Shown: positions 35,310-46,334, counted from the first letter of the stretch. The stretch is DNA of 64,000 nucleotides from Streptomyces sp. NBC_01264 (GCF_026340675.1 NZ_JAPEOX010000001.1:3658001-3722000); one strand, 5' to 3'. Notes: generated by a model from the letters alone, not told the origin. A program made the numbers and translations.

Positions 35310-36581
35310 ATGACCGCATTCACCGCGCTGCTCCCGGCCGCCGCCCTGCTGGCGGCGGCCACCGCCCTGCCGCCGTACGCCTCCCACGCCGCAGCCGCCA
35401 CCCCCGACGCCCCCACCGCCCCCTACGTCGTCGTCCTCAAGGACGGCGCCACCCGCGGCTCCGCCGCCGCGGCCACCCGCGCGCTCGCGGCCGAGTCCGA
35501 GGCCGCCGGCGACAGCGTCGGCGTCGTCTACGACACCGTCCTGAGCGGCTTCGCCGTCCGTACGACGGCCGCCCGCGCCACCGAACTCGCCGCCGATCCC
35601 AGAGTTGCCTCCGTGGAGCCCGACACGGTCTTCCGGATCGACGACGACACCCCCCTCCCCGGCACCGCCCCGTCCGGCACCCCCGCCCCTGCCCCCGCCC
35701 CCGCCGCCGCTCCGCTCGTCCAGACTCCCGCGCCCTGGTCCCTGGACCGGCTCGACCAGAGCGCGTTGCCGCTCGACGGCTCGTACACGTACCCGGCCAA
35801 GGCCGAGGGGGTCACCGCGTACATCGTGGACACCGGGATCAACACCCTGCACCAGGAGTTCGGCGGCCGGGCCCGCTGGGGCGCCAACGCGGTGTTCACG
35901 GAGGGCGCCACGGACTGCAACGGCCACGGCACGCACGTCGCGGGGACCGTCGGCGGAGCCACCTACGGGGTCGCCAAGGGGGCTTCGCTCGTCGCCGTGA
36001 AGGTCGCGGACTGTCGCGGGGACGCGGCGCTGTCGGCCATCACCCGGGGCATCGACTGGATGGTGAAGGACGCCCTCAAGTCCCCCGCCACCCCGGCCGT
36101 GGCCAACATGAGCCTGGGCGGCAGCTACAGCTTCGCCCTCAACCGCGCGGTGACGCGGGCGATCGCGTCCGGGATCACCTTCGCCGTGGCGGCGGGCAAC
36201 TCCGGCGAGAACGCCTGCACCGGCTCCCCCGCCGGGGTCCCGCAGGCGCTCACCGTCGGCGCGACGGACGCACTGGACCAGCGGGCCTCCTTCTCCAACT
36301 ACGGCGCCTGCGTGGACCTCTCCGCCCCCGGCGTGGCCGTCACCTCCGCCTGGAAGGGCTCCGCCACGGCCCTCGCCCGCGCCTCCGGCACCTCGATGGC
36401 GGCCCCGCACGTGGCGGGCGCCGCCGCCCTGGTGCTGGCGCGCGGCCTGGCGGCCGGCGGCCCGCGCCAGACGCCGGCCCAGGTGGCCGAAACCCTCGTA
36501 CGGGACTCCGTGCGGGACCGGATCACGGCCCTGCCGACCGGGACGCCGAACCTGCTGCTGCACGTCCCCTCCGACAAGTAG
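35310..36581 (+). CDS. Secreted subtilisin-like serine protease (S8)
   Basis: 423 residues: signal peptide (~1-30), inhibitor I9 propeptide (PYVVVLKDG to ASVEPDTVF), a Pro/Ala linker and an S8 catalytic domain with Asp174 (VDTGI), His206 (GHGTHVAG) and Ser362 (SGTSMAAPH). The order matches Streptomyces extracellular proteases of the proteinase K branch. ATG 35310 is the only start giving a proper signal peptide. Stand-alone gene. Confidence 0.94.
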   Translation: MTAFTALLPAAALLAAATALPPYASHAAAATPDAPTAPYVVVLKDGATRGSAAAATRALAAESEAAGDSVGVVYDTVLSGFAVRTTAARATELAADPRVASVEPDTVFRIDDDTPLPGTAPSGTPAPAPAPAAAPLVQTPAPWSLDRLDQSALPLDGSYTYPAKAEGVTAYIVDTGINTLHQEFGGRARWGANAVFTEGATDCNGHGTHVAGTVGGATYGVAKGASLVAVKVADCRGDAALSAITRGIDWMVKDALKSPATPAVANMSLGGSYSFALNRAVTRAIASGITFAVAAGNSGENACTGSPAGVPQALTVGATDALDQRASFSNYGACVDLSAPGVAVTSAWKGSATALARASGTSMAAPHVAGAAALVLARGLAAGGPRQTPAQVAETLVRDSVRDRITALPTGTPNLLLHVPSDK

Positions 36582-36925
36582 CCGGGCGAGGAACAGCCCG
36601 ACGAGCAGCCCGTACGGGACCCTCCGCCGGCGGCGCCTCCCCGCCCCGGCGGACCCCCGCGGACCGCGGCCGGCCGCCCCGTCGGCCCCGTTCGGGAGCC
36701 CGGTCCGAAACCCCACCCGCCCCACCCGCGCCGCCCCGGGCCCATGGGTATCCGCCCCTCCGCTCCACCCGGCCTGATGGCACATCAATTTCTGTGTGCT
36801 TCGGGCGAAAGCAAGTCATTGACTTCTCAATCCCGCGACGCGTCAATGTCGGCCACCGCACCGGCTCGACCTCCCCCACACAGCGGGTGGGGGGAGGGTT
36901 CGTATGACGAAGGAGTCGCGACCCA
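36582..36925. other. Intergenic region with candidate promoter and inverted repeat
   Basis: 344 bp without a gene. The first half is very GC-rich. From 36780 it becomes AT-richer and holds TTGACT (36819-36824) as a possible -35 element, lying within a 7-bp inverted repeat CATTGAC (36817-36823) / GTCAATG (36842-36848). AAGGAG at 36910-36915 is the ribosome binding site of the next gene. This is the likely promoter region for the surface-protein pair. Confidence 0.5.
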
Positions 36926-38218
36926 GTGAGTACAACGTTTCGACGAAGAGTTCTGGCCGGGGCTGGCGCTCTGTCCCTGGCCCTGACGGGCGCCGTGGTG
37001 GGTCTGTCGGGCACCGCGCAGGCCGCGACCAAGACGACGCCCGTCCAGATGGACTGCGTCGCCCCCGCGCCCCAGCCGGGTGGTTCGGGCACGCAGAACT
37101 ACACGATCACGCTGCCCGACGGCGCGAAGGCCGGCGACGTGGTCCCGATCACCATCGACCCGGGTCCGAGTCCGGTCATCCCCGGCTTCGCGGTGACGAC
37201 CACCAACGTCTCCAAGATCACCCTCAAGGTCGGTTCGACCCTCCAGACGGTGGTCAGCCCGCCCGAGACGGTCAACGTGACGCCCGGCGTGCCCCTCGAC
37301 CCCGCCGGCTTCTCCGGCACCGTCAAGATCCCAGACGGTTCCGAGGGCACCACGGTGGGCGTGGCCCTGGACCTGGCGGTGACCGACGCGAGCCTCATGG
37401 GCTCGGTCTTCACCACCACCTGTACGCCGAACCCGCGTCCGAGCGCCTCGCTCGGCTCGGTGGCCGTGGAGGCCCTGCCCAAGGACCCGATCACCACCAA
37501 GCTGTCGCCCAACAGCGGCGAGGCGGGCCAGGAGGTCGTCGTCACGGGCGCCAACTTCCCGGCGGGCGCGGTCACCTGCTCCGCGCTCAAGAACGGCACG
37601 CCCACTGGTGACACGGGTACCGGCACGGCCAACGCGGCCGGCGTCGCGACCTGCAACATCATCGTCAACCAGGCCGCCGACACGCTCAAGATCGACGGCT
37701 CGATCCTCCCGTACAAGGCCTACGTCTTCATCGTCAAGGCCCCGGGCGTACAGAACCCGGTCGACGTCGAGGTCCTCCCCGGCCCGCTGGCCATCGGCCC
37801 GCAGGCCGGCAACCCCGCCGTCAGCTTCGGTTCGGTCACCATCAACGGCAAGTCCCAGTCGGTCGTGGGTCAGTTCACCGCGATGGCCGTCCAGGACTTC
37901 CGCGGCGGGACCCTCGGCTGGGACGTCTCGGCGACCCGTACGCCGTTCCTGAACTCGGTCACCGGACACTCCATGGCCACGGCGCAGATCGGCATCCAGC
38001 CGACCTGCAAGGTGACCAACCCGGCCAGCCCGAGCGCCTGCACCGCGGGTACGCCCGGTGCGATCTCGGACGTCCCGCTGAAGGTCGCCTCGGCGGCCGC
38101 GGGCGGCGACAACCTGACCGGTGGCGAGTTCGAGATCGGTGGAGCCGGAATGATCCAGCTCCCGCCGTTCATGTTCGCGGACACCTACCAGTCGGTCGTC
38201 ACCTTCTCGATCGCCTGA
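36926..38218 (+). CDS. Secreted WxL-like beta-rich surface protein
   Basis: 430 residues. A twin-Arg-containing signal (TFRRRVLAGAGALSLALTGAVVG) is followed by a beta-rich protein in three parts, including an IPT/TIG-like segment (KLSPNSGEAGQEVVVTGANFPAG) and a C-terminal region with LGWDVSATRTPF, resembling the WxL cell-wall-binding pattern. Cys pairs suggest disulphides. The next gene encodes a DUF916 protein, the usual WxL partner, so together they probably form a wall-attached surface complex. GTG 36926 has AAGGAG 10 nt upstream. Confidence 0.75.
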   Translation: MSTTFRRRVLAGAGALSLALTGAVVGLSGTAQAATKTTPVQMDCVAPAPQPGGSGTQNYTITLPDGAKAGDVVPITIDPGPSPVIPGFAVTTTNVSKITLKVGSTLQTVVSPPETVNVTPGVPLDPAGFSGTVKIPDGSEGTTVGVALDLAVTDASLMGSVFTTTCTPNPRPSASLGSVAVEALPKDPITTKLSPNSGEAGQEVVVTGANFPAGAVTCSALKNGTPTGDTGTGTANAAGVATCNIIVNQAADTLKIDGSILPYKAYVFIVKAPGVQNPVDVEVLPGPLAIGPQAGNPAVSFGSVTINGKSQSVVGQFTAMAVQDFRGGTLGWDVSATRTPFLNSVTGHSMATAQIGIQPTCKVTNPASPSACTAGTPGAISDVPLKVASAAAGGDNLTGGEFEIGGAGMIQLPPFMFADTYQSVVTFSIA

Positions 38219-38241
38219 CCCGTACGACCCCGCTCCACCCC

Positions 38242-38273
38242 GGGTGGTGCGGCGCTCCGGCGCCGCACCACCC
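38242..38273 (+). terminator. 14-bp perfect hairpin between the surface-protein genes
   Basis: GGGTGGTGCGGCGC and GCGCCGCACCACCC flank a TCCG tetraloop, 23 bp after the first gene and 46 bp before the second. It may terminate or attenuate transcription so that the first protein is made in excess, or protect the upstream mRNA. Confidence 0.8.
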
Positions 38274-38319
38274 TTCCGCGCACCACCCTCCCCCGTCCGG
38301 CCCGACTGGAGAACCGCCC

Positions 38320-39342
38320 ATGCGCACCCGCACCCTCCTCCTCGGCCTGCTCCTCGGCCTCGCCGCCCTGCTGCTCCCCGCCCTCCCCGCGACGGCCGCG
38401 GACAACGGCACCTGGGGCGTCTTCCCGACGCCCCCGGCCGGTGCGGCGATGACCGACCGCGCGTACTTCTTCCACCAGGGCGAGGCCGGCACCACCATCA
38501 GCGACAGCGCGACGATCGTGAACTCCTCCGACAAGGAGCTGACGTTCCAGATCTTCGCCACCGACGCCGTCAACACCCCGGTGGGCGGCGGCTTCGCCCT
38601 GCTGCCGGTGGAGACGAAGCCCAAGGACGTGGGCACGTGGGTCGTCCTGCCGCCCGAGACCAGGACCACTGTCACCGTGCCTCCCAAGGGCCGCAAGGAC
38701 ATCCCGTTCTCCGTGAAGGTCCCGGCGGACGCGACGCCCGGTGACCACGTGGGCGGGATCGTCGCCCTCAACACCGCCGTGGAGGGCATCCAGCAGGAGG
38801 GCAAGGTCCAGGTCGGGGTGAAGCGCCAGGTCGGCGCCCGGATGTACTTCCGGGTTCCCGGGCCGGTGACCCCTGGGCTGAGCGTGGAGGACGTGAAGGT
38901 CAGCCGGGCGGCGCCGCTGCTGCCCTGGGTCAAGGACGCCCGCGCCAAGATCACGTACTCCCTGGTCAACCGGGGCAACGTGGTCGTCGAGCCGAAGGTG
39001 ACGGTCTCCGCCGAGGGGCTCTTCGGCCGCCGCGTTCTCGACCGGCCGGCCCGTGAGCTGAAGCTCGTGCTGCTGCCGGGCCAGCGGATCGAGCTGACCG
39101 AGGAGTGGGCGGACGCGCCCCAGTCGGACTGGGTCACCGTCGACATCACCGCCGGAGCCTCGGCCTATCCCGACCTCGTCTCCTCCTCCACCACGGGGTT
39201 CCTCGCCGTGCCGTGGACCGCACTCGGCGCCCTGCTGGTCCTGGCCGGCGCCGCCATCGCCATCCGGGTGCTGCGCCGCCGCCGTCGCGCCGCTGACGTC
39301 GAACGTCCGGAACCGGCACCGGACTTGGCTGAAGCGCGCTGA
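38320..39342 (+). CDS. DUF916 (WxL-partner) membrane-anchored surface protein
   Basis: 340 residues: signal peptide (LLLGLLLGLAALLLPALPATA), DUF916-like Ig domain (TIVNSSDKELTFQIFATDA, PPKGRKDIPFSVKVPADATPGDHVGGIVAL), a second Ig-like domain (ARAKITYSLVNRGNVVVEPKVTV), one transmembrane helix (ALGALLVLAGAAIAIRVL) and a basic cytoplasmic tail. In Firmicutes DUF916 proteins bind peptidoglycan and WxL proteins. Downstream partner of the WxL-like gene. Confidence 0.87.
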   Translation: MRTRTLLLGLLLGLAALLLPALPATAADNGTWGVFPTPPAGAAMTDRAYFFHQGEAGTTISDSATIVNSSDKELTFQIFATDAVNTPVGGGFALLPVETKPKDVGTWVVLPPETRTTVTVPPKGRKDIPFSVKVPADATPGDHVGGIVALNTAVEGIQQEGKVQVGVKRQVGARMYFRVPGPVTPGLSVEDVKVSRAAPLLPWVKDARAKITYSLVNRGNVVVEPKVTVSAEGLFGRRVLDRPARELKLVLLPGQRIELTEEWADAPQSDWVTVDITAGASAYPDLVSSSTTGFLAVPWTALGALLVLAGAAIAIRVLRRRRRAADVERPEPAPDLAEAR

Positions 39343-39417
39343 TCGGCAAAGGTGTCCCCAGGTGACGGCATCCGGCCATCGCCGGGCAGGCGAAGGCGCC
39401 GGGGGGGGGCACCACAC

Positions 39418-40641
39418 ATGGCACGACAGCACGGCGAAGCGGGGACCGGCCGGCCGGCGTACGGAACCGTTCCCGCAGGCCCGCCGGCGGATCCCGCCGC
39501 CGCGGGGATCGGGCTGCTGACCCTCGTCGAGCGGACGCTGGGCACGGGCACCGCGGTGTACGTCCCGGGGGACGGCTGGATCCGGCTCACGCTCCCGCTC
39601 GACGACGGCGGTCCGGCCCCCGTCACGGTGGACGTGGTCGCGGACACCCGGCGGACCCCGCGCGGGATCGCGTACCTCCTGCCGGGAGGCGGGCTGAACT
39701 TCGGCTCCTGCTTCTTCACCCCGTCCGACCTGAACCTCGTCCACCGGATGCGCCGCGAGGGCCTGCTCGTCGTCGGCGTCACCCCGCGCGAGGACGCCGC
39801 GACCGCGCAGGACATCGGGCCCGACTGGGGGCTCGCGGCGCACCGCCGGGATCTGGCCTCCGTCGTGGAGGCGCTGGACGGGGCGTTCGGGCTGCCGTAC
39901 CAGTACGTCGGGCACTCCGCCGGGGCCCTGCTCGCCCTGGACGCGGCCTCGCACGACGACTCGCCCCGCCTGACCCGGGTGGTGGCCCTGGACACGACCG
40001 GCCCCTACTCCGGCGACCTGGCCGTACGGGCGGCCCAGACCCGGACCGCGTACGAGGCCCGGATCGAGCGGGGCTCGTACGCGACGGACCCGGGTCTGGC
40101 GGCGGTGCTCGCCCGGGCGGTCACGGATCCGGCCGGCTCCTCGGAGGTCCCCTGGCCCCCGGACCCGGAGCTCCGCTTCACCCACGCCGGGCTCGCCCAC
40201 TTCGTGCTGGTCCGCACCTCCCTGCTGCCCGGCCCGGCGAACTGGATCTACACGCAGGGCCATGCCGCGGGCTCGTACTCCTTCGGGGCCACCCCGGCCG
40301 CGGACCGCTTCGCCCTCGCCCACACCACGCTCGCCACCTGGCACGCGGCCACCGCCGCCCTCGGCAGCGGGCTGATCCCGGACGCCCTGCTGCGGGACCT
40401 GGCCGCGGTCTGGGCGGGCGAGGGGAAGACGTACGCGATCGACTGGGAGCGGATCTCCGCCGAAGTGGTGTGGATCAACAGCGAACTGGGCCGCGGCGAC
40501 CACTCGCGCGGCGCCCGCCTGATCCGAGTGGGCGAGGGCCCGCAGCCGCGCCGCGTCCGCTTCGCCGTCGTCCCGGGGTACGGACACGGCGACCCCCTCT
40601 GGTCGCGGACCGCTGCGGCGGACGTCTGGTCGCTGTTCTGA
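39418..40641 (+). CDS. Alpha/beta hydrolase
   Basis: 407 residues. GHSAG carries nucleophile Ser167 and the cap and C-terminal region give a likely His (GYGHGD). LLPGGGLNFGSCFFTPSDLN forms the oxyanion-hole region. No signal peptide is visible (the N-terminus is Arg/Gly/Pro-rich), so it is cytoplasmic or exported by an unclear route. The substrate is unknown; esterase or lipase-like activity is likely. A run of G precedes the ATG at 39418. Confidence 0.78.
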   Translation: MARQHGEAGTGRPAYGTVPAGPPADPAAAGIGLLTLVERTLGTGTAVYVPGDGWIRLTLPLDDGGPAPVTVDVVADTRRTPRGIAYLLPGGGLNFGSCFFTPSDLNLVHRMRREGLLVVGVTPREDAATAQDIGPDWGLAAHRRDLASVVEALDGAFGLPYQYVGHSAGALLALDAASHDDSPRLTRVVALDTTGPYSGDLAVRAAQTRTAYEARIERGSYATDPGLAAVLARAVTDPAGSSEVPWPPDPELRFTHAGLAHFVLVRTSLLPGPANWIYTQGHAAGSYSFGATPAADRFALAHTTLATWHAATAALGSGLIPDALLRDLAAVWAGEGKTYAIDWERISAEVVWINSELGRGDHSRGARLIRVGEGPQPRRVRFAVVPGYGHGDPLWSRTAAADVWSLF

Positions 40642-40722
40642 GCCCGGCCGGAAACGGGCCCGCCCCCGCGGTGAGGGTTGCGGGGGGGCGAGCGGTCCTG
40701 CTGGGCGTACGGGACCGGGCGG

Positions 40723-42222
<1,500 letters not shown>

Positions 42223-42233
42223 GCCTAACTCCT

Positions 42234-44114
42234 TCACAGATGGCGACGTCGCTGCGCGGCTTGCCGGTCGTACTCTTCTCGGGCCAGGGCCGCCGACGCA
42301 CGGGTCGCGGTCTCGGCCACAGGGACATCCCACCATGCCTGTGCGGGAGGCGGGCCCGACACAGTGTCGGGTGTTCGGGTCTGCGCGTAGACACATGTGG
42401 GACGGTCCGCCGCCCGCGCCTCGGCGAGGGCTTTGCGCAGGTCACCGATGGTGCGGGGGCGGATCACGGCCATCCCGAGGGAGGCCGCGTTGGCCGCCAG
42501 GTCCAGCGGCAGCGGCGCACCGCTGTACGAACCGTCCACCGCCCGGAAGCGGTAGGCGGTACCGAACCCCTCGGCGCCCACCGCGTCCGAGAGGCCGCCG
42601 ATCGAGGCGTACCCGTGGTTGTCGAGGATCACCAGCCTGACCGGGATCCCCTCCTGCACGGCGGTGACGATCTCGGTCGGGTTCATCAGGTACGTCCCGT
42701 CGCCGACCAGCGCCCACACCGGGCGGCCGGGGGCGGCCAGCGCGGTGCCGATGGCGGCGGGGATCTCGTATCCCATGCAGGAGTACCCGTATTCGACGTG
42801 GTACTGGTCCGCGGAACGGGCCCGCCACAGCTTGTGCAGGTCCCCGGGGAGCGAACCGGCGGCATTGATCAGGATGTCGTCACCGTCGACGACCTCGTCC
42901 AGCAGACCCAGCACCTGTGCCTGCGTCGGGACGGAGTCCTCGTCGGGAGCGGCGTAGGCCCCGTCGACCAGCCGCTCCCACGCCCTCTTCCCTTCTTTGT
43001 ACGCCGCCTCGTACGGGGGGTCCACCCGGTACCCGGCGACCTCGGCCAGGAGTTTCTCCAGGCCCTCCCGCGCATCGCAGACCAGGGGGCGGGCGGCGAG
43101 CTTGTGGGCGTCGTACGGGTCGAGGTTGAGCCCGAGGAACCGCACGCCGGGGTGCTGGAACAGCGTCGCGGAGGCGGTGGTGAAGTCGGTCAGCCGGGTC
43201 CCGGCGGCGATCACCAGATCGGCTTCGCGGGCCAGCGCGTCGGCGGTGGCCGTGCCGGTGTGCCCGATCCCGCCCACGTCGGCGGGGTGGTCCCACGGCA
43301 GGGCCCCCTTGCCGGCCTGGGTGGAGGCCACCGGGATCCCCGTGGCCTCGGCGAACCGCGCCAGGGCCGCGCCCGCCGCGCTGTGCCGGATCCCGCCGCC
43401 GGCGATGATCAGCGGCCGCGCGGAGCCCCGTACGGCCCGGGCGGCCGCCGCGAGCTCGGTCCGGTCGGGGCGGGGGCGGCGTACGCCCCACACCCGCTCG
43501 GCGAAGAACTCCTCCGGCCAGTCGTACGCCTCGGCCTGTACGTCCTGGGGCAGCGCGAGCGTGACGGCGCCGCTGCTCACGGGGTCGGTGAGCACCCGTA
43601 CGGCTTGGAGCGCGGCGGGGATCAGGGCCTCGGGCCGGGTGACGCGGTCGAAGTACCGGGACACCGGCCGCAGGGTGTCGTTGACGGAGACATCACCCGC
43701 ATGAGGGACCTCCAACTGCTGGAGCACGGGGTCGGCGGGCCGGGTCGCGAAGGCGTCCCCGGGCAGCAGGAGCACCGGGATCCGGTTGATGGTGGCGAGG
43801 GCGGCCCCGGTGACGAGGTTGGTGGCGCCGGGTCCGATGGAGGTGGTGACGGCGTGCGCGGACAGCCGCCCGCTCTGCCGCGCGTACCCGACGGCGGCGT
43901 GCACCATGGCCTGCTCGTTGCGGCCCTGGAGGAACGGCATCTCCGCACGGCCGCTCTCCAGCAGGGCCTGGCCGATGCCGGCGACGTTCCCGTGCCCGAA
44001 GATCCCCCAGGTGGCGGCGATGAGCCGACGGCGCTGTCCGTCGCGCTCGGTGTACTGCCGGGCGAGGAAGCGGACGAGGGCCTGCGCGACGGTGAGCCGG
44101 ACGGTGTGCGTCAT
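42234..44114 (-). CDS. iolD: 3D-(3,5/4)-trihydroxycyclohexane-1,2-dione acylhydrolase IolD
   Basis: 626-residue thiamine-diphosphate enzyme that opens the inositol ring. N-terminal HAVTTSIGPGATNLVTGAALA, central GGGIRHSAAG and C-terminal VEYGYSCMGYEIPAAIGTALA with LVGDGTYLMNPTE (the ThDP/magnesium motif) are all seen. Length matches IolD. ATG 44114 overlaps the end of iolB by 4 bp. Acts third in the pathway. Confidence 0.95.
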   Translation of the reverse strand: MTHTVRLTVAQALVRFLARQYTERDGQRRRLIAATWGIFGHGNVAGIGQALLESGRAEMPFLQGRNEQAMVHAAVGYARQSGRLSAHAVTTSIGPGATNLVTGAALATINRIPVLLLPGDAFATRPADPVLQQLEVPHAGDVSVNDTLRPVSRYFDRVTRPEALIPAALQAVRVLTDPVSSGAVTLALPQDVQAEAYDWPEEFFAERVWGVRRPRPDRTELAAAARAVRGSARPLIIAGGGIRHSAAGAALARFAEATGIPVASTQAGKGALPWDHPADVGGIGHTGTATADALAREADLVIAAGTRLTDFTTASATLFQHPGVRFLGLNLDPYDAHKLAARPLVCDAREGLEKLLAEVAGYRVDPPYEAAYKEGKRAWERLVDGAYAAPDEDSVPTQAQVLGLLDEVVDGDDILINAAGSLPGDLHKLWRARSADQYHVEYGYSCMGYEIPAAIGTALAAPGRPVWALVGDGTYLMNPTEIVTAVQEGIPVRLVILDNHGYASIGGLSDAVGAEGFGTAYRFRAVDGSYSGAPLPLDLAANAASLGMAVIRPRTIGDLRKALAEARAADRPTCVYAQTRTPDTVSGPPPAQAWWDVPVAETATRASAALAREEYDRQAAQRRRHL

Positions 44115-45178
44115 GCGGGATCCTCCGCTCGGTGGTGGAACGGCAGCCGGGGGTCGACGTCCTGGCCGGTCCAGGTGGAGCGGATCCACCCGTGGTCGGG
44201 GTGGTCCCGGATGAGCCACTCCCGGGTCGCGCCGGGTCCCGCCATGACGTTGAGGTAGTACATGGCGTGGCCGGGCGCGGCGATGGAGGGACCGTGCCAG
44301 CCGTCCGGGATGAGGACCGCGTCACCGCTCCTCACCTCGGTGAGGATGTCGGTCTTCCCCGCCGGGGAGGGGCTGACACGCTGATAGCCGAGGCCGGGCG
44401 TGTCCCCGTGCGGGGCGATCTCGTAGTAGTAGATCTCCTCCAGCCGGGATTCCACGCCGGGGTGGTGCTCGTCGTGCTTGTGGGGCGGGTACGAGGACCA
44501 GTTGCCGCCGGGCGTGAGCACCTCCACGGCGATGAGCCGGTCGCAGTCGAAGACCCCGGCGGCGGCGAAGTTGTTGACCTGCCGGGAGCACTGCCCCGCT
44601 CCGCGCAGCTCTACGGGAACCTCCGCGGCGGGACCGTACCGCGCGGGCAGCCGCTGCTCGCAGCGGGCGCCGACGAGCGCGAAGCGGCCGCCGCCGGTGG
44701 AAGTGACCTCGGCGTGCCCGTCCCGGGGGAGGTAGGCGAAGTCGGTGGGGCCGTCGAACACCCCGCGCCGCCCCCGAAGTCGGAAGACCTGCGGTCCGCT
44801 CCCGGGGCTCCGCTCCGGACCCCGCTCCTCAAACGCCGGAGGGGCTGGATTGTGGCCGGCGTCAGCCTTCCCGTACGGGTGACCCACCGCGCGCCCTGGC
44901 AGGCCGGGTTGCCGCGCAGCGGCCACCCCGGCCGCGCCGGCGTTCGAGGCTCGGGGGTCCGGGGCGGAGCCCCGGGGCGGGGGGCCGGGGGCGGCGCCCC
45001 CGGTTTCGGGAAGGGGCGGGGTGGGGGAAGGCTCCGCGCAGCGGACCTCGCACGCCCCCGCGAGCGGGAGCACGATCCACTCCGACTCCCCGCACGGGTG
45101 CGCGTACACCTCCCCCGGCGCGAGCTCGAGCACGAGCAGCCTCGTCCAGTCCATCGCCCACTCAGACAGCACCGGCAC
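44111..45178 (-). CDS. iolB: 5-deoxyglucuronate isomerase IolB with ~80-residue insert
   Basis: 355 residues, versus about 270-300 usual. N-terminal MDWTRLLVLELAPGEVYAHP and C-terminal PPHKHDEHHPGVESRLEEIYYYE (the metal-binding cupin His/Glu set) are standard IolB. Between CEVRCAE and VFRLRGRRGVFDGPTDFAYLPRD lies a Pro/Gly/Ala-rich insert of ~80 residues encoded by a palindromic repeat element (44803-44974) and flanking GC-rich DNA. The reading frame is kept. It falls in a loop of the first cupin barrel, so activity may survive. Overlaps iolC by 17 bp. Confidence 0.9.
   Translation of the reverse strand: MPVLSEWAMDWTRLLVLELAPGEVYAHPCGESEWIVLPLAGACEVRCAEPSPTPPLPETGGAAPGPPPRGSAPDPRASNAGAAGVAAARQPGLPGRAVGHPYGKADAGHNPAPPAFEERGPERSPGSGPQVFRLRGRRGVFDGPTDFAYLPRDGHAEVTSTGGGRFALVGARCEQRLPARYGPAAEVPVELRGAGQCSRQVNNFAAAGVFDCDRLIAVEVLTPGGNWSSYPPHKHDEHHPGVESRLEEIYYYEIAPHGDTPGLGYQRVSPSPAGKTDILTEVRSGDAVLIPDGWHGPSIAAPGHAMYYLNVMAGPGATREWLIRDHPDHGWIRSTWTGQDVDPRLPFHHRAEDPA
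44803..44974. repeat. Palindromic interspersed repeat inserted in iolB
   Basis: About 172 bp bounded by ~37-bp imperfect inverted repeats: left arm 44803-44839 (CGGGGCTCCGCTCCGGACCC then CTCAAACGCCGG) and right arm 44937-44974 (CCGGCGTTCGAGG then GGGTCCGGGGCGGAGCCCCG). The CAAACGCCGGA..GGGGCTGG wording is, from memory, common in Streptomyces intergenic regions. It looks like a REP/MITE-type unit without a gene. Here it lies inside a coding sequence and is read in frame. Confidence 0.75.
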
Positions 45179-46274
45179 GGCCGAGCACCTCCTCCACTTC
45201 CTCGGCGAACGGCATCGCCGTCGAGCACGCCAGCCGCGAGGCCACGATCGCCCCGGCCGCGTTCGCGTAGCCGATCACCCGCTCCAACTCCCATCCCGCG
45301 AGCAGCCCGTGGCACAGGGCCCCGCCGAAGGCGTCCCCCGCGCCCAGGCCGTTGACGACCGTCACGGGCACCGGCGCGGCCTCCACCACCGTCCCGTCCC
45401 GGTGGGCGGCCAGCACGCCCGCCGGGCCCCGCTTCACGACCGCCAGCTCCACCCCGGCCGCGAGCAGCGCCCGCGCCGCCGCGTACGGCTCGGTCTCGCC
45501 GGTGGCGATCGCGCACTCCTCGGCGTTGCCCACGGCCACGGTGGCGAGGGACAGCGCCCGGCGGTACCACTCCCCCGGCCCGGCGGCCCGGACTTCGGTC
45601 ACCGACCCGGCCCCGGCTCCGGCCTCCGGCCCGGCGGCCCGGACTTCGGTCACCGACCCGGCCCCGGCTCCGGCCTCCGGCCCGGCGGCCCGGCCCCCGG
45701 GCACCGCTCCGGCCACCGCCCCCTCCCCGGAGGGCCACAGCATCGGGCGCCAGTCCAGGTCGAACACCGTGAGCGGGCTCCTGCCGCGCGCCTCCAGCGC
45801 CGCCAGCGTCGCCGCGCGGCTCGGCTCCGCGCTGAGCCCCGTACCGGTCATCCAGAACACCCGCGCCGCGCGCACCGCGTCGAGGTCGAGCTCGTCCGCG
45901 GCGATCTCCAGGTCGGGCGCCTTCGGGTACCGGTAGAAGTACAGCGGGAAATCGTCCGGCGGGAAGATCTCGCAGAAGGTGACCGGCGTCGGATAGGCCG
46001 CCACCTCCCCGGCCCACCGGTCGTCCACCCCGAACCCGCGCAGCTCCGCCCGGAGATACGCGCCGAAGGGGTCCGCGCCGGTCCGGGTGATCACCGCCGT
46101 CCGCCGGCCCAACCGGGCAGCGGCGACGGCGACGTTGGTCGGGGAGCCGCCCAGGAACTTCCCGAAGGTGTCCGCCTCGCCGAGCGGTACGCCCGCCTTC
46201 AGGGGGTAGAGATCCACCCCGATCCGCCCCATCGTGATCAGGTCGAACGCCAACGGATCCGCAGCCATCACCAC
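45162..46274 (-). CDS. iolC: 5-dehydro-2-deoxygluconokinase IolC
   Basis: 370-residue PfkB-family kinase. GRIGVDLYP and [17 protein letters not shown] form the N-terminal signature and [18 protein letters not shown] carries the catalytic Asp. It phosphorylates 2-deoxy-5-keto-gluconate in inositol catabolism. A Gly/Ala/Pro-rich loop holds a duplicated 17-residue unit ([17 protein letters not shown] twice) not expected in the family. GTG 46274 has GGAGG six nt upstream (ATG 46268 is the alternative). First gene of the leftward iol operon. Confidence 0.92.
   Translation of the reverse strand: MVMAADPLAFDLITMGRIGVDLYPLKAGVPLGEADTFGKFLGGSPTNVAVAAARLGRRTAVITRTGADPFGAYLRAELRGFGVDDRWAGEVAAYPTPVTFCEIFPPDDFPLYFYRYPKAPDLEIAADELDLDAVRAARVFWMTGTGLSAEPSRAATLAALEARGRSPLTVFDLDWRPMLWPSGEGAVAGAVPGGRAAGPEAGAGAGSVTEVRAAGPEAGAGAGSVTEVRAAGPGEWYRRALSLATVAVGNAEECAIATGETEPYAAARALLAAGVELAVVKRGPAGVLAAHRDGTVVEAAPVPVTVVNGLGAGDAFGGALCHGLLAGWELERVIGYANAAGAIVASRLACSTAMPFAEEVEEVLGRAGAV
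45580..45690. repeat. 51-bp tandem duplication in iolC
   Basis: The word GACTTCGGTC recurs at 45591 and 45642, and the whole 51-bp context is repeated nearly perfectly, adding 17 residues in frame. It lies in a surface-loop region of the kinase. Confidence 0.85.
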
Positions 46275-46334
46275 ACCAATCCTCCCGACCGAGTGCTCCC
46301 CGTACCTCAGAGCCTCGCACCCTAAGGTGGCCGT

